From Stomorhina lunata (Eukaryota > Arthropoda > Insecta > Diptera > Rhiniidae), in the NCBI GenBank assembly GCA_933228675.1, contig OW121742.1:38105255-38169254 (forward strand): a stretch of DNA of 64,000 nt, read 5' to 3'. The position numbers were made by a program, and so were the translations under genes. The notes under the pieces were generated by a model. That model worked only from the letters and a program-made list of their open reading frames with translations. It searched no databases and was not told the DNA's origin. This document shows positions 38,199 to 50,735 of the stretch, one piece after another (within the stretch, counting starts at the first letter, position 1; each line of letters starts with the position of its first letter).

Positions 38199-41140
38199 TA
38201 TTATAATACATTCAACATTTTCTCATTGAAATTTACTCTTCCCATGTTCTTTCTACTACCAAAAATGTATTAATATTATTTTAATTTTTGCTATTATGTT
38301 ATTGTGCGGCTGCATCGTTATTATTATTTTCATTTTGCCAAAAGATTTACTTTAATGGTCTATATAAATAATACAATGTTAATGGCTGATATAAAGATAC
38401 TTTTTAACAACACAATTATTACATAAATGAACTTAATAAAAATAATTTCCATAGACACTTAAATTTATTTTCCATTTTTCTTGTTGCTCTATTTTCAGCT
38501 GCCACTTGTCCTCTTCCTCTACTATCGTCGCACTGGTCACTTACTTCTGTTGGTTCTTCTCTACTTATAAAAATCATATTGTAATTTACGTTTAAAAGGA
38601 AAATTGTATTTATCGTATGGAAATAATGGGTAACGAGGAAAAATAAGGACAATTGTGTATTAAAAGAACTAAAGAAAGAAAAAATATAAGTATGTCCCGT
38701 AAGTAAATAACCAACAAATCATTAAATATTAAAATATAAAATATCATAAAAAATTAAATGTCAGATAAAGATAATTTATAATTAAAGTAACAGAAACAGA
38801 AGCAAAGAAACAAAAGGAAACGGATACACCAAATAGTTAAAGGGCAGGACAAACAACATAATTAGTCCTTGTGTACAAAGGAAACATCACCCTTACAGTA
38901 ATATACAATCTTTAACACAAGTCATGCAAATATTTAAGACAAAATTATTTACCACTATTGCGATACCCTTTTGGCAAAAACTTCATTTATACAAATAGTC
39001 AGAAATTGGAAAAGTACCTTGTGGTAGTCGTTGCCTTTAATAAACTCAATTTTCTTGTAAAAGTTAGAAGTTAAAGAGGGTGTGTATTTGCATAAGTTTT
39101 AATAATAGAATTACGTTTTCAATTAGTTTTTAATTCAAAGAAGCCTCTTCTTGTTTACCTTTTAGAGAAGGAATGACAAAATAATAAATATTTAGTGAAA
39201 ACTACAAGGATAATAAATATGATTATTAGTATTAGTATTAGTATCAGTATCAGTTTTGTTTCTTGGTTCTTAAATGGGTAAATTGATACGTAATAGGTTA
39301 TTGAACAGCAAATACAAAAATATTAAAAAACATTCATATTAAGGAAAAAACTCAGACACGCAAAAGTTTGTTAAGATTGGCATAAGACAAAGGCATTAGG
39401 AAATTGGAAATTAATAACAAGAGTCCCAAACGAGACTTTGAATTACTCCCCAATTGCCATATTAAATGCTCAGCACAAACAACTTTGTAAGCCCCTTCAT
39501 TACAGCACACAAGCACACAGTTACTTACTTAGTTACAACTACACACAGACACGTTTCTTACCACAACAACAACAGCAAGTCAGCCATAGATCCTTCTACA
39601 ATGAATACAATAACAACAACAATAACCATTTAAATCCTTGAAACAAGGAAGAACATGTCGTTTGTTTGTAAAAGAAACTTCGACAAAAAGAAAAACAATA
39701 ACTGAAATAATAAACAACAACAACAAGAAAAACAACAGCCAAATGATTAAAAGGGTCTGAAGGAAAGCCTGGGGAAAGGGAAAAATTATATAAAAATGAT
39801 GAATACATTTTCTATCACATAAATAACTTGTTTATTCATAATACTCGTAAAACAAAGACTAAATTGAAAGTAGTAAATTGTAGGAAGAAATAATAAATAG
39901 TACGAAAAGGATATAATGTTGGTATTGTATATAATGTACAATAAGTCTAAATATACAGACACATGCATTAAGATACATACTAGTATATACATAGATACCC
40001 TCTCATTGATTGAATACCAAATGTTGAAATGTGTTAAAGTATTTTTCAAAAGATTTTCTGAGACTTTTTCTTATTTATGACAACGTGATCTGGCATTTTT
40101 ATAAGTTCTAATCGAAATACGTGGGTGGATTTTTAAAGTGCACATAAACAACATTGTTGGGGGGAAAAAGTTGATATTGAGGATTTAAATACATATTAAA
40201 TACTCCACAATATTAGTTAGGCAAATTTGAAGAAAATATCAAATTTGGGAAATTAGAGGGTAAAATTTAGATTCCAATACTTTGTTTGATCTTTGGAACC
40301 ACATTTTATAGGGACAGAATTTTTGCACTGATATTTTTTAGTATTTCTGTTGTCGTTTTAAGTAAATGATTTCCAAAATGTTCCTTTCACAAACTTCGAT
40401 TCCCCAAAAACATCTCAACGGCTAAAAAAAATCCTAATTTTTTTTAAGTTCTATTTGAGCTTATTCTTCTATAAATATAAAAATTGTATATATATTCCCC
40501 CCTTTATTTTTATGTTCAAATAAAAACGAATCTTTATGGCAAAGAAAATATTTAAATACATGAAACCACATTAAATATGTTTTCAAGAATTTAACATAGG
40601 GCGGCTGAAGGCACTGTCCAAGTATATTTAATTGATTCCAAAGTCTTTTGGAGCCATAAATATTCTGCAAAAGTAGTCATTAATTCAGGGCTTGTGTCTG
40701 GGAATAATTTATAGAAAAGCACCTCCTTAATATTCCACTATAGCACGCATTAATAGGACAAAATAACAGTCGAATCTGTTTGTAATTTGAAAAGAATAGA
40801 AAGACTGAATCTTCGTACATAAAATATTAATACCTTAATTTCCCAAAAATAGACTCTAAATTAGTTATAAATCGAAATATTCTGCAATTAAGTAAAAAAG
40901 CAGGGATTCCTTTGTTTTGGCTTAAGGGCTAATAAAAATAATTACAGTGAATTAAAAAAACTTTTAATATAATTTTGTTAAGTTAAGTGAATTGTAGGGT
41001 GATATAGAAAGTAAAGGAGCTGATTAAATTAAACTAGAAATTTAATTATTTAGATAAAGCTCTTCATTTCAAACTAATATGTAAACTTTTTCAAGGCAAT
41101 GAATAAGTTCTGTTGAAATTAAAGAAAATCTCTTTTTAAA
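38199..41140. other. Unique AT-rich sequence, no gene seen
   Basis: Open frames at 38419-38652 (-), 39438-39641 (+), 39596-39808 (-), 39786-40049 (-) and 40461-40670 (-) are low complexity or lack domains. CAA-rich stretches occur at 39555-39740. A short (TTAGTA)n tract at 39224-39253 is listed separately. Nothing looks like a splice-framed coding exon. Confidence 0.55.
39224..39253 (-). repeat. Short inverted TACTAA tract
   Basis: Several TTAGTA units plus TATCAG variants. This is the reverse complement of the TACTAA array that ends about 1 kb upstream. It could be an inverted seed of the same microsatellite. Confidence 0.8.
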
Positions 41141-43685
41141 TAGATTGTTTTTTTTTAATTTCCTATAAAAATAAGAAATTTTTGAAAAATTTCCTATAAA
41201 AATAAGAAATTTTTGAAAAATTTCGTATAAAAATAAGAAATTTTTGAAAAATTTCCTATAAAGATAAGAAATCTTGTCAAAAATTTCCTATAAAAATAAG
41301 AAATTTTTCAATAATTTTCTATAAAAATAAAAAATTTTTCAAAAATTTCCTACAAAAACAAGAAATTTTTCAAAAATTTCCTATAAAAATAAGAAATTTT
41401 TCAGAAATTTCCTATAAGAAATTTTTGGAAAGATTCCCATAAAAATACAAATTTTTTTTAAATTTCCTATAAAAATAAGAAATTTTTGCAAAATTTCTTA
41501 TAAAAATTATAAATTTTTTAACAATTTTCTATAAAAAAAAAGACATTTTTGAAAAATTTCCTGAAAAAATAAGAAATTTTTGAAAATTTCCGTATAAAAA
41601 TAGGAAATTTTTCAAAATTTCCTATAAAAATTAGAAACTTTTGAAAAATTTCCTATAAAAAAAATAAATTTTTTAAAAATTTCTTATAAAATTAAGAAAC
41701 TTTTGAAAAATTTCCTATAAAAATAAGAAATTAAAAAAAAAAAATTCCTATCGAAGTAAGAAATTTTTGAACAAACGTCTATCAAAATAACAAAGTTTTA
41801 GAAAAGTTCTATAGAAATAAGAAACTTTTGAATATTTTCTTATAGAAACAAGAAATTTTTCTATAAAAATAACACAATTTTTTGAAAAATTTCCTAAAAG
41901 AAAAAAAAAATTTCTATAAAAATAATAAATTTTTGAAAAATTTCCTATGAAAATAATAAATTTTTGAAAATTTTCCTATAAAAATAACACATTTTTGAAA
42001 AATTTCCTACAACAATAAGAAACTTTTTAAAAATTTTCTATAAAAACAAAAAATTTTTTAAAAATTTCCTGTAAAAATAAGAAATTTTTGAAAGTTTCCT
42101 ATAAAAATTAGAAATTTCTGAAAAATTTCCTATGAAAATAAGAAATTTTTGAAAATTTTCCTATAAAAATAAAGAAATTTTTCAAAAATTTCCTATAAAA
42201 AAAAAATAAATTTTTAAAAGTTTTCCATAAAAATAAGAAATTTTTAAAAAATTTCCTATAAAAGTAAGAGGTTTTTTAAAAATTTCCTAAAAAATAATAA
42301 ATTTTTGCAATATTTCCTATAAAAAAAAAAGAAATTTTCTAAAAATTTCCTATCAAAATAGAAATTTTTTAAAAATTTTCTACAAAAATAAGAAATTTTT
42401 GAAAAATTTCATATAAAATGAGAAATCTTTAAAAATTTTATAGGAAATTATTCATATAAAATTAAGAAATCCTTAAAAATTTCCTTTAAGAATGAGAAAT
42501 TTTTAAAAAATTTCCTTTAAGAATGAGAAATTTTTAAAAAATTTTCTATAAAAATAAGAAATTTTTGAAAAATTTCCTACAAAAATGAGAAATTTTGGAA
42601 AAATTTCTTATAAAAATAAGAAAGTTTTGAAAAATTTCCTATCAAAATAAGAAATTTTTGAAAAATAAGAAATTTTTGAAAAATTTCCTATAAAAATAAT
42701 AAATTTTTGAAAAATTTCCTATAAAAATAAGAAATTTTTGAAAAATTTCCTATAAAAATAATAAATTTTTGAAAAATTTCCTCTAAGAAAAGAAATTTTT
42801 GAAAAATTTCATATAAAAATAAGAAATTTTTGAAAAATTTTCTATAAAAATAAGAAATTTTTGAAAAACTTTCTATAAAAATTAAGAAATTTTTGAAAAA
42901 TTTCCTATAAAAATAAGAAATTTTTGAAAAATTTGCTATAAAAATAAGAATTTTTTGAAAAATTTCCTAAAAAAAATAAGAAATTTTTGAAAAATTTCCT
43001 ATAAAAATAGGAAATTTTTGAAAAATTTCCTATAAAAACAAGAAATATTTGAAAAATTTCCTATAAAAATAAGAAATTTTTGAAAAATTTCCTATAAAAA
43101 TAAGAAATTTTTGAAAAATTTCCTATAAAAATAAGAAATTTTTGAAAATTTTCCTATAAAAATAAGAAATTTTTGAAAATTTCCTATATAAAAATAAGAA
43201 ATTTTTGAAAAATTTCCTATAAAAATAAGAAATTTTTGAAAATTTTCCTATAAAAATAAGAAATTTTTGAAAAATTTCCTAAAAAAATAAGAAATTTTTA
43301 AAAAATTTCCTATAAAAATAAGAAATTTTTGAAAAATTTCCTGTAAAAATAAGAAATTTTTGAAAAATTTCCTATAAAAATAAGAAATTTTTGAAAAATT
43401 TCCTATAAAAATAAGAAATTTTTGAAAAATTTCCTGTAAAAATAAGAAATTTTTGAAAAATTTCCTATAAAAATAAGAAATTTTTGAAAAATTTCCTGTA
43501 AAAATAAGAAATTTTTGAAAAATTTCCTATAAAAATAAGAAATTTTTGAAAAATTTCCTGTAAAAATAAGAAATTTTTGAAAAATTTCCTATAAAAATAA
43601 AAAATTTTTGAAAAATTTCCTATAAAAATAAGAAATTTTTGAAAAATTTCCTATAAAAATAAGAAATTTTTGAAAAATTTCCTAA
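41141..43685 (+). repeat. 31-bp satellite array, family 2, forward
   Basis: Tandem units of 31 bp: CCTATAAAAATAAGAAATTT then TTGAAAAATTT. The first ~1.5 kb is diverged and includes odd-length units. From about 42.6 to 43.68 kb the copies are nearly identical, with a recurrent CCTGTAAAAATAAG variant alternating with CCTATAAAAATAAG around 43.34-43.57 kb. That alternation suggests two-unit (62-bp) amplification. Confidence 0.95.
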
Positions 43686-44540
43686 ACAAATTTAAGTTTA
43701 AATTAATATCTATTAAAACGAAAGCATTAAAAATTAAAATTTAATAAATACTTATTTATTTACTGGCTTTTCATTTAGTCAAATTATAGTCATTAAAAAT
43801 GTATAAGCCGTATTATTTGTACTTTTTGTTTAGACCTTTTTATAGTTATGGTTTCATATTTAATTTCTACATTCTTCTTAGCATAAAGCACTTTTTTAAT
43901 GTAAAAGCACTTGTATGTAGCTCTTTTATCTCGAACATATTTAAAATTATGCTAATTATTTAACTTAACAAGTAATTAAAACTTTTAAGTTTAACAGAAA
44001 GAATTTGCCAACATTTGCACCTTTTGAACCAAATAAATAAAAAACAAATACGTTTTCCATTTTTCTGTTTATATCCAAAGTCAATCGGCAGCTGCTTAGT
44101 TCAGTTTTGCCTTTTTTCTGGTTTAACAAAAATGTTAATTTAAAGTTTATAAATTATGTTTGTTCGTGACTGTGAGCATGACTTTGTCAGTCCTTTGAAA
44201 TGTCAAAAAAAAGGTACTTTAAAAAAAAGTGTCCCAAAGAAATATTTTAATGGAAAACAAATTGAAATTATAATTTTGTGGGTTAATACTTTGTATCTAC
44301 TCTCCCTCCCAGTTTTTTTTTTCCAATCAATTTTCACCACATGGGATTCGACGAACGAATAAGGATTATTCAAAAGATATAATTAAAGTTTTTTAATCAA
44401 AATTATATACGTTTTACTTGCTTTGCGAAAAAAGGGACTTATATTTTTTATGAGATGAATAGGAAACTTTGAATTAATTAACACATTTCACTCTTTTAGA
44501 ATTTTTTAAATTTGTTTACTATTCAACTTTTCCATGCATT
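43686..44540. other. Unique spacer between opposed family 2 arrays
   Basis: Non-repetitive AT-rich sequence. A 68-codon frame at 44156-44362 has no recognised domain. The flanking arrays are 2.55 kb (forward) and 2.53 kb (reverse), giving a nearly symmetric inverted layout around this spacer. Confidence 0.6.
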
Positions 44541-46240
44541 TACATTTTATAGGAAATGCTCTAAAAATTTCTTAATTTAAAAAAAAAAATTTTTTAAATT
44601 GCTCATTTTTATAAGAAATTTTTAAAAAATTTCACATTTTTATAGGAAATTTTTCAAAAATTTCTTATTTTTATAGAAAATTTTTCAAAATTTTCTTGTT
44701 TTTATAGGAAATTTGAAAAACTTCTCTTTTTTAATAAAATTTTTCAAAAATTTCTAGTTTTTATAGGAAATTTTTCAAAAATTTCTTATTTTTATAGGAT
44801 TTTTCTTCAAAAATTTCTTATTTTTATAGGATTTTTTTTCAAAAATTTCTTATTTTTATAAAAAATTTTTCAAAGATTTCTTATTTTTGTAGGAAATTTT
44901 TCAAAAATTTCTTATTTTTACAGGAAATTTTTGAAAAATTTTTTTTATTTTAATAGGATTTTTTTTTATATTATATTACAGGAAATTTGTAAAAAATGTG
45001 TTATTTTTATACCAAATTTTTAAAAATTTCTTATTTTGATAGAAATTTTTTTTAATAATTCTTATTTTCATAAAAATTGTTCAAAATTTTTTATTCTTAT
45101 AGGAAAATTTTTAAAAATTTCTTAGTTTTATAAGAAAATTTTCTAAGATTTCTTATCTTTACAGGAAATGTTCTTATTTTTAAAGAAACCTTTTTAAAAA
45201 TTTCTTATTTTTGTAGGAAATTTTTCAAAAGTTTCTTATTTTTATTGAAAGATTAAAAATTTATTAGTTTTACAGTAAATTTTTGAAAAATTTATTTTTA
45301 TTTTATAACAAATTTTTCAAAAATTTCTTACTTTTAAAGGAAATTTTTCAACATTTTTGTATTTTTTTAGGAAATTTTTCAAAAATTTCTTATTTTTTTA
45401 TAGGACTTTTTTTAAATTTCGTATTTTTAAAAATCTTCTTATTTTTAAGGGAAATTTTTCTTATTTTTATAGAAATTTCTTATTTTTACAGGAAATTTTT
45501 CATAAGTTTTTTAATTTTTTAGGAAATGTTTCAAAAATTTCTTATTTCTATAGGAAATTTTTAAAAATTTTTGATTTCGATAGGAAATTTTACATAAAAT
45601 TATTTTTTCGATAGGAAAATTTGCAAAAATTTCTTATTTTTATAGGATATTTTTTTTAAATGTCTTATTTTTATAGAAAATTTTTCAAAAATATATCAAA
45701 GAAACTTTTTAAAAACTTATTTTTTTTTTCAAAAGTTTTCATTTTGATACAAAATTTTTCAAAAATTTCATATTTTTATAGGAAATTTTTCACAAATTTC
45801 ATATTTTTATAGGAAATTTTTCAAAAATTTCATATTTTTACAGGAAATTTTTCAAAATTTTCTTATATTTATGCAAATTTTTCAAAAATTTCTTATATTT
45901 ATAGGAAATTTTAAATAATGTTTTTTTTTATAGGAAATTTTTCAAAAATTTCTTATTTTTAAATGAAATTTTTCCAAAATTTCTTATATTTATAAGAAAA
46001 TTTTTAAAAATGTTCTTATTTTTATAGGAAATTTTTCTAAAATTTTTTATTTTTAAATGCAATTTTTCCAAAATTTCTTATTTTTTTAGGAAATTTCTTA
46101 AAATTTTCTTATTTTTATAGGAAATTTTTCAAAAATTTTTATATTTTTATAGAAAATTTTTCAAAAATATTTTTATTTTTGAGGTAATTTTTCAAAATTT
46201 TCTTATATTTATAAGAAATTTTTAAAAATAGTATAATTTT

Positions 46241-46273
<33 letters not shown>

Positions 46274-47070
46274 TAGGAAATTTAAAAAAAAAAACCTTAG
46301 GTTTATAGAAAATTTTTAAAAAAATTACTATTTTTATAGGAAAATTTTCAAAAATTTCTTTAGGAATTTTTCAAAACATTCTTAATTTTTTAGAAAATTT
46401 TTTTCAAACATTTTTTTTTTTACAGAAAATTTTTCAAAAATTTCTTATTTTTATATGAAGTTTTTCAAAAATTTCTTATTTTTATAGGAAATATTTAAAA
46501 ATGTTTTTATTTTTATAGGAAATTTATCAAAACTTTAATATTTTTAAAGGAAGATTTTCAAAAATATCATATTTTAGTCCGAATTTTTTCAAAAATTTCA
46601 TATTTTTATAAGAAATTTTTCATAAACTTCATACTTTTATAGGAAATTTTTCAAAAATTTCTTATTTTTATAGGAAATTTTTCAAAATAGTCTAATTTTT
46701 ATAAAAAAAAATATCAAAATTTTTTTATTTTTTCTTTTTTTTATAGGATTTTTTTTTAATATCTTAGCTTTATAGAAAATTTTTCAAAAATATTTTTATT
46801 TTTCAAAATTTTTGTATATTTATAAGAAATTTTTAAAAATAGTATAATTTTTCTTTTTTTTTTTTTTTTTTGTAGGAAATTTTAAAAAAAAACCTTAGCT
46901 TTATAGAAAATTTTTCAAAAATTTCTTATTTTTATAGGAAAATTTTCAAAAATTTCATATTTTATTAGAAAACTTTTAAAAAAGTTCTTATTTATTTGGG
47001 GACATTTTTTAAAAATTGTTATTTTTATAGGAGTATAGAAAAAAAATATAAGTTTTTTATATGTGGAAAT
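44541..47070 (-). repeat. 31-bp satellite array, family 2, reverse (diverged)
   Basis: Units of the type TTTTTATAGGAAATTTTTCA plus AAAATTTCTTA. Many have indels, so the period varies around 28-33 bp. It includes a 30-T homopolymer at 46243-46272 and an 18-T run at 46854-46871. The overlapping frames 45283-45522 and 45357-45614 are Phe/Leu/Ile-rich translations of the satellite, not genes. Confidence 0.93.
46190..46920. repeat. ~611-bp duplication within the reverse array
   Basis: The phrase ATAGTATAATTTTTC, followed by a long T-run, TGTAGGAAATTT, an A-run and CCTTAG(G/C)TTTATAG, occurs at about 46228-46310 and again at 46839-46915. The offset is about 611 bp. The array therefore contains a higher-order duplication, with T-run length differing between copies (30 versus 18). 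Confidence 0.75.
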
Positions 47071-48345
47071 TTTGGTAAATTTCCACTTTAAACTTCTTAG
47101 TTTTTTGTTTAAATATTATAGTTTTTATTCAGTCCTCATTTCAGTGATTTTTGCTATTCAAACTGAGCTGCCATAAAGTTCTTGCGGTTGGATATTTCCT
47201 TCCCTCTAAGTTGTTGTGGTGTCAAAATGAGGGTCATTCGCATGTCTCTGTATGTGAATGTTTTATAACTTCAATATCCTTCTCCTATTTCTTTAAAGTT
47301 AATCTTTTTATAGTAATTTTTTTCATTTCTTTTCATTCTATGACAGATATTTACCCTCATACTATCATCTAGAAATGACTGAGTGTAGCTTCTGTTTTCC
47401 CAGTTTAATGATGATGATATTTTCTTGTTCAGCTTTAACGTTTAAATTCTTCTAGAGTTAGAGTGATATCCTTGCACTTATAGAAACAGGAATTTAAAAT
47501 CGTTTTAGAATGTTTTATCCTTTTGACCATTCAGTAGTTGTACCAACGATTGTGGTCAGTATAACAAAACCAACAAATCCAATTTTATTTTATTTTTTTT
47601 CTAAGTCCTTGAGTCTTTGGTTCCTCCGTTCCTTGTTCACTTGCTTGTCGACGTCATTGTCCAGCGTGTGGCGTTTGTGGGTTATGTTGTTGTTTTTATT
47701 GTTGGTGTTACTGGTGTCATTATCGTATTACTTTTATGTAGTCATGTGTCACCTCAGTTGATTGTATTCTTTTCAACTATTTCTCTTCATCTGTCATTGG
47801 TCTATTTCTTTTCTTTTTTGTTTCTTTTCATTTTATTTCTTTTTTTTTTTTTTTTTGCTGGAAAAACAAAGTGTTAGTTTTCACAATTGTTTTTCCAATA
47901 TTTTTGTTGTTTTTTCTTGAATTTTATTATTTGTTGCGTTTATTTGATGAATTCTGTCCGTCTATCTGTCTTTTATGATTAAGAGATTTTCAGTCAATTT
48001 GAAATGTGTACAGAATGTGACAAATGGATGAGCAAAAAAGAATCCAAAGAACAATGTTCGAATAATGAGACTCTATTATTTGTTGGTTGAATTCGTTCAA
48101 TTGCGAGAAGGAATAAATATTGAACTCGAAATTATTAGATACTGGGGGTTAAGAATTAGAATTAACAAGGTTTAAGCTACAAACTGTAGTGATGTATGTA
48201 GGGAACATAATCCAGGATAAATAAAATCTAATAAATTTAAAATAGATAATTTGAAAAAAAAATCCAAATGCATGAATTTAACAAGATTTTCTTATTAAAA
48301 AAGTTTTGAGAAATAAGTATAACTAAAAATATGTTCTTTTAAAAA
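47071..48345. other. Unique T-rich sequence, no gene seen
   Basis: Frames at 47151-47372, 47510-47761 and 47617-47877 are hydrophobic, driven by T-rich composition. None shows a conserved motif. The stretch 47600-47720 is somewhat GC-richer (TTGTCGACGTCATTGTCCAG). Nothing else can be supported. Confidence 0.5.
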
Positions 48346-49632
48346 AAGGATTTTTTTTTTTTGAAAAACTTCACACAATAACAAGAAACTTTTCAAAATT
48401 TTCTTTTCAAAATAATAAACTTTTGAAAAATATCCTATAAAAATAGGAATTTTTCAGAAATTCTTATAAAAATATGAATTTTTTTTAAAAATTTCCTATA
48501 AAAATAAGAATTTTTTGAATAATTTCCTACACATATAATTTTTTTTTAATTTTCCATGAAAATAAAAAAAATTTAACAGTTTTCTGAACTAATAAGAAAT
48601 TTTTGAAAATTTTCCTATTAACAATAAGAAATGTTTGAAAAATTTCCTCTAAAAATAAGATATTTTTAAACAATTTCCTATAAAAATTAAAAAATTTTGA
48701 AAAATTTCCTATAAAAATAAGAATTTTTTGAAAAATTTCCTTTTTCTTTGAAATTTTTTCTATAAAAATAAGAAAGTTTTGAAAAATTTCCAAAAAAAAT
48801 AAGAAATTTTTTGTAAATTTCCTGAAAAAAATAAGGAATTTCCAAAAAAAATTCCTACAAAAAAAAAAAAAATAAATTTCCCAAAAAAAATAATCTAATT
48901 TTAATAAATTTGCTATCGACATAAGAAATTTTTGAAAAACTTCCTATAAAAATAATTTTTTTTTTTTAAATTTCAAATAAAAATAATAAATTTTTGAGAA
49001 ATTTCCTATAAAAATAATAAATTTTTCAAAAATTTCCTATACAAATAAAAAAAATTTTTGAAAAATTTCCTATAAAAATAAGAAATTTTTGAAAAATTTC
49101 CTATAAAAATAAGAAATTTTTGAAAAATTTCCTATAAAAATAAGAAATTTTTGAAAAATTTCCTATAAAAATAAGAAATTTTTGAAAAATTTCCTATAAA
49201 AATAAGAAATTTTTGAAAAATTTCCTATAAAAATAAGAAATTTTTGAAAAATTTCCTATAAAAATAAGAAATTTTTGAAAAATTTCCTATAAAAATAAGA
49301 AATTTTTGAAAAATTTCCTATAAAAATAAGAAATTTTTGAAAAATTTCCTATAAAAATAAGAAATTTTTGAAAAATTTCCTATAAAAATAAGAAATTTTT
49401 GAAAAATTTCTTATAAAAATAAGAAATTTTTGAAAAATTTCCTATAAAAATAAGAAATTTTTGAAAAATTTCCTATAAAAATAAGAAATTTTTGAAAAAT
49501 TTCCTATAAAAATAAGAAATTTTTGAAAAATTTCCTATAAAAATAAGAAATTTTTGAAAATAAGAAATTTTTTTATTTTATAAAAATAAGAAATTTTTTA
49601 AAAAATTTCCTATAAAAATAAGAAATTTGTGA
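48346..49632 (+). repeat. 31-bp satellite array, family 2, forward
   Basis: The 5' ~700 bp is diverged. From about 49050 to 49560 there are about 16 virtually identical 31-bp units (CCTATAAAAATAAGAAATTT + TTGAAAAATTT) with only one visible substitution (CTTATAAAAATAAG near 49411). The minus-strand frame 48527-48922 is satellite-derived. Confidence 0.95.
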
Positions 49633-50735
49633 AAAGTTGTAGAGAAATTTGAAGAATTGTTACCAAGATCTAAAGCAATAAAGATTCAGTATGTTAAATT
49701 TTTTTAGTAAAAACAAAGAAAAAAATAACTTCAGCAAGATCCTCCTTTTCTCCGAATCTTTTGTATGATTAACAAAATGATGTTTTACTTTAATAGTTTT
49801 GTGATTTTCTGACACTTTGTGGTCTCCAGGCTATAATTTTTTGTAATACACAGACATAAAAGCGAAAAACACTTTTATATAGTAATTTTCCTTGTTTTTC
49901 TTTTAATTTTCATGAAAAGAAACCATCTGTCAGCGATGGAGTCTTGTCTGCGGCTTGAGAAACCAAAACAAGGTAAGTAAAGAGTAAAAAGTAAAAATTT
50001 AATTAATTGTCATGCATACCTTGTAATCAGTTTAATGACATTTATTCGTAGACATTCATTTTATTTTACATTTATTTTCATTAAAGAAAAGTGATTTTAA
50101 GTGAAACGCAAAGAAAGAAGGAAGGAAATAACGAAGTAATGAAAGAAGTGAATGAACAATAGCGACGATATTCGATTTTTAGCTCTGATTGTCCAAACGC
50201 AATTCTTGTTTAATTTTAAATATTTCAAGGGTTGTGACTGGGCATCGTGGCTCGGAATAAGAATACGATAAACATAAAACAAAGGAAATGAGCTATTAAA
50301 AATTAATTAAACAAAAAGAGATGAAGTTAAATGTTTTCGAATGTGTGTGTGTGTGTGTGTGTGTGCATAATATATATTTATGTATGTGTCAGTGCTTTAT
50401 GTCTACTGCAACAAGGGACAGCTGTCGTAAAAGTAATATTAAATTTATGAACATTTAAACCAGCGAAAAAAAACGAACATTTTTTACTGCAGGTGTGACT
50501 TTGTCACTTACATACTTTACGTCTGATGAATATTCAATTATTCATGATTCAATTAACACTCATACGCCGTGTGTTGCTTTTGGCACATTTTTAAGAGGTA
50601 AATGCAGTTGGTTCATGATATTTTTGCAATACATACATACATACATATGTGTGTATGTATATGCTTATGGTTTTATTTTCAGGCTATTAAAATATCGATA
50701 TTTTTAAATTTAATAATATTTTATAGAATTAAAAG
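49633..50735. other. Unique spacer between opposed family 2 arrays
   Basis: AT-rich unique sequence with a (GT)n tract at 50343-50365 and an (ATAC)n tract near 50630-50646. Frames at 50097-50282 (-) and 50495-50707 (+) have no recognised domain. Confidence 0.55.

Noticed and set aside
39438..39641. Gln/Asn-rich 67-codon frame
   Set aside because: The CAA/AAC simple repeat drives the Gln/Asn runs, and the remainder has no known domain.
45283..45614. Two overlapping Phe/Leu/Ile-rich frames as membrane proteins
   Set aside because: They consist of satellite units read in frame. The same holds for 5649-5834, 48527-48922, 51575-51799 and most of 58194-58385.
47510..47877. Overlapping hydrophobic frames as a membrane protein
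   Set aside because: T-rich composition alone yields such peptides. There is no motif, leader or splice context.
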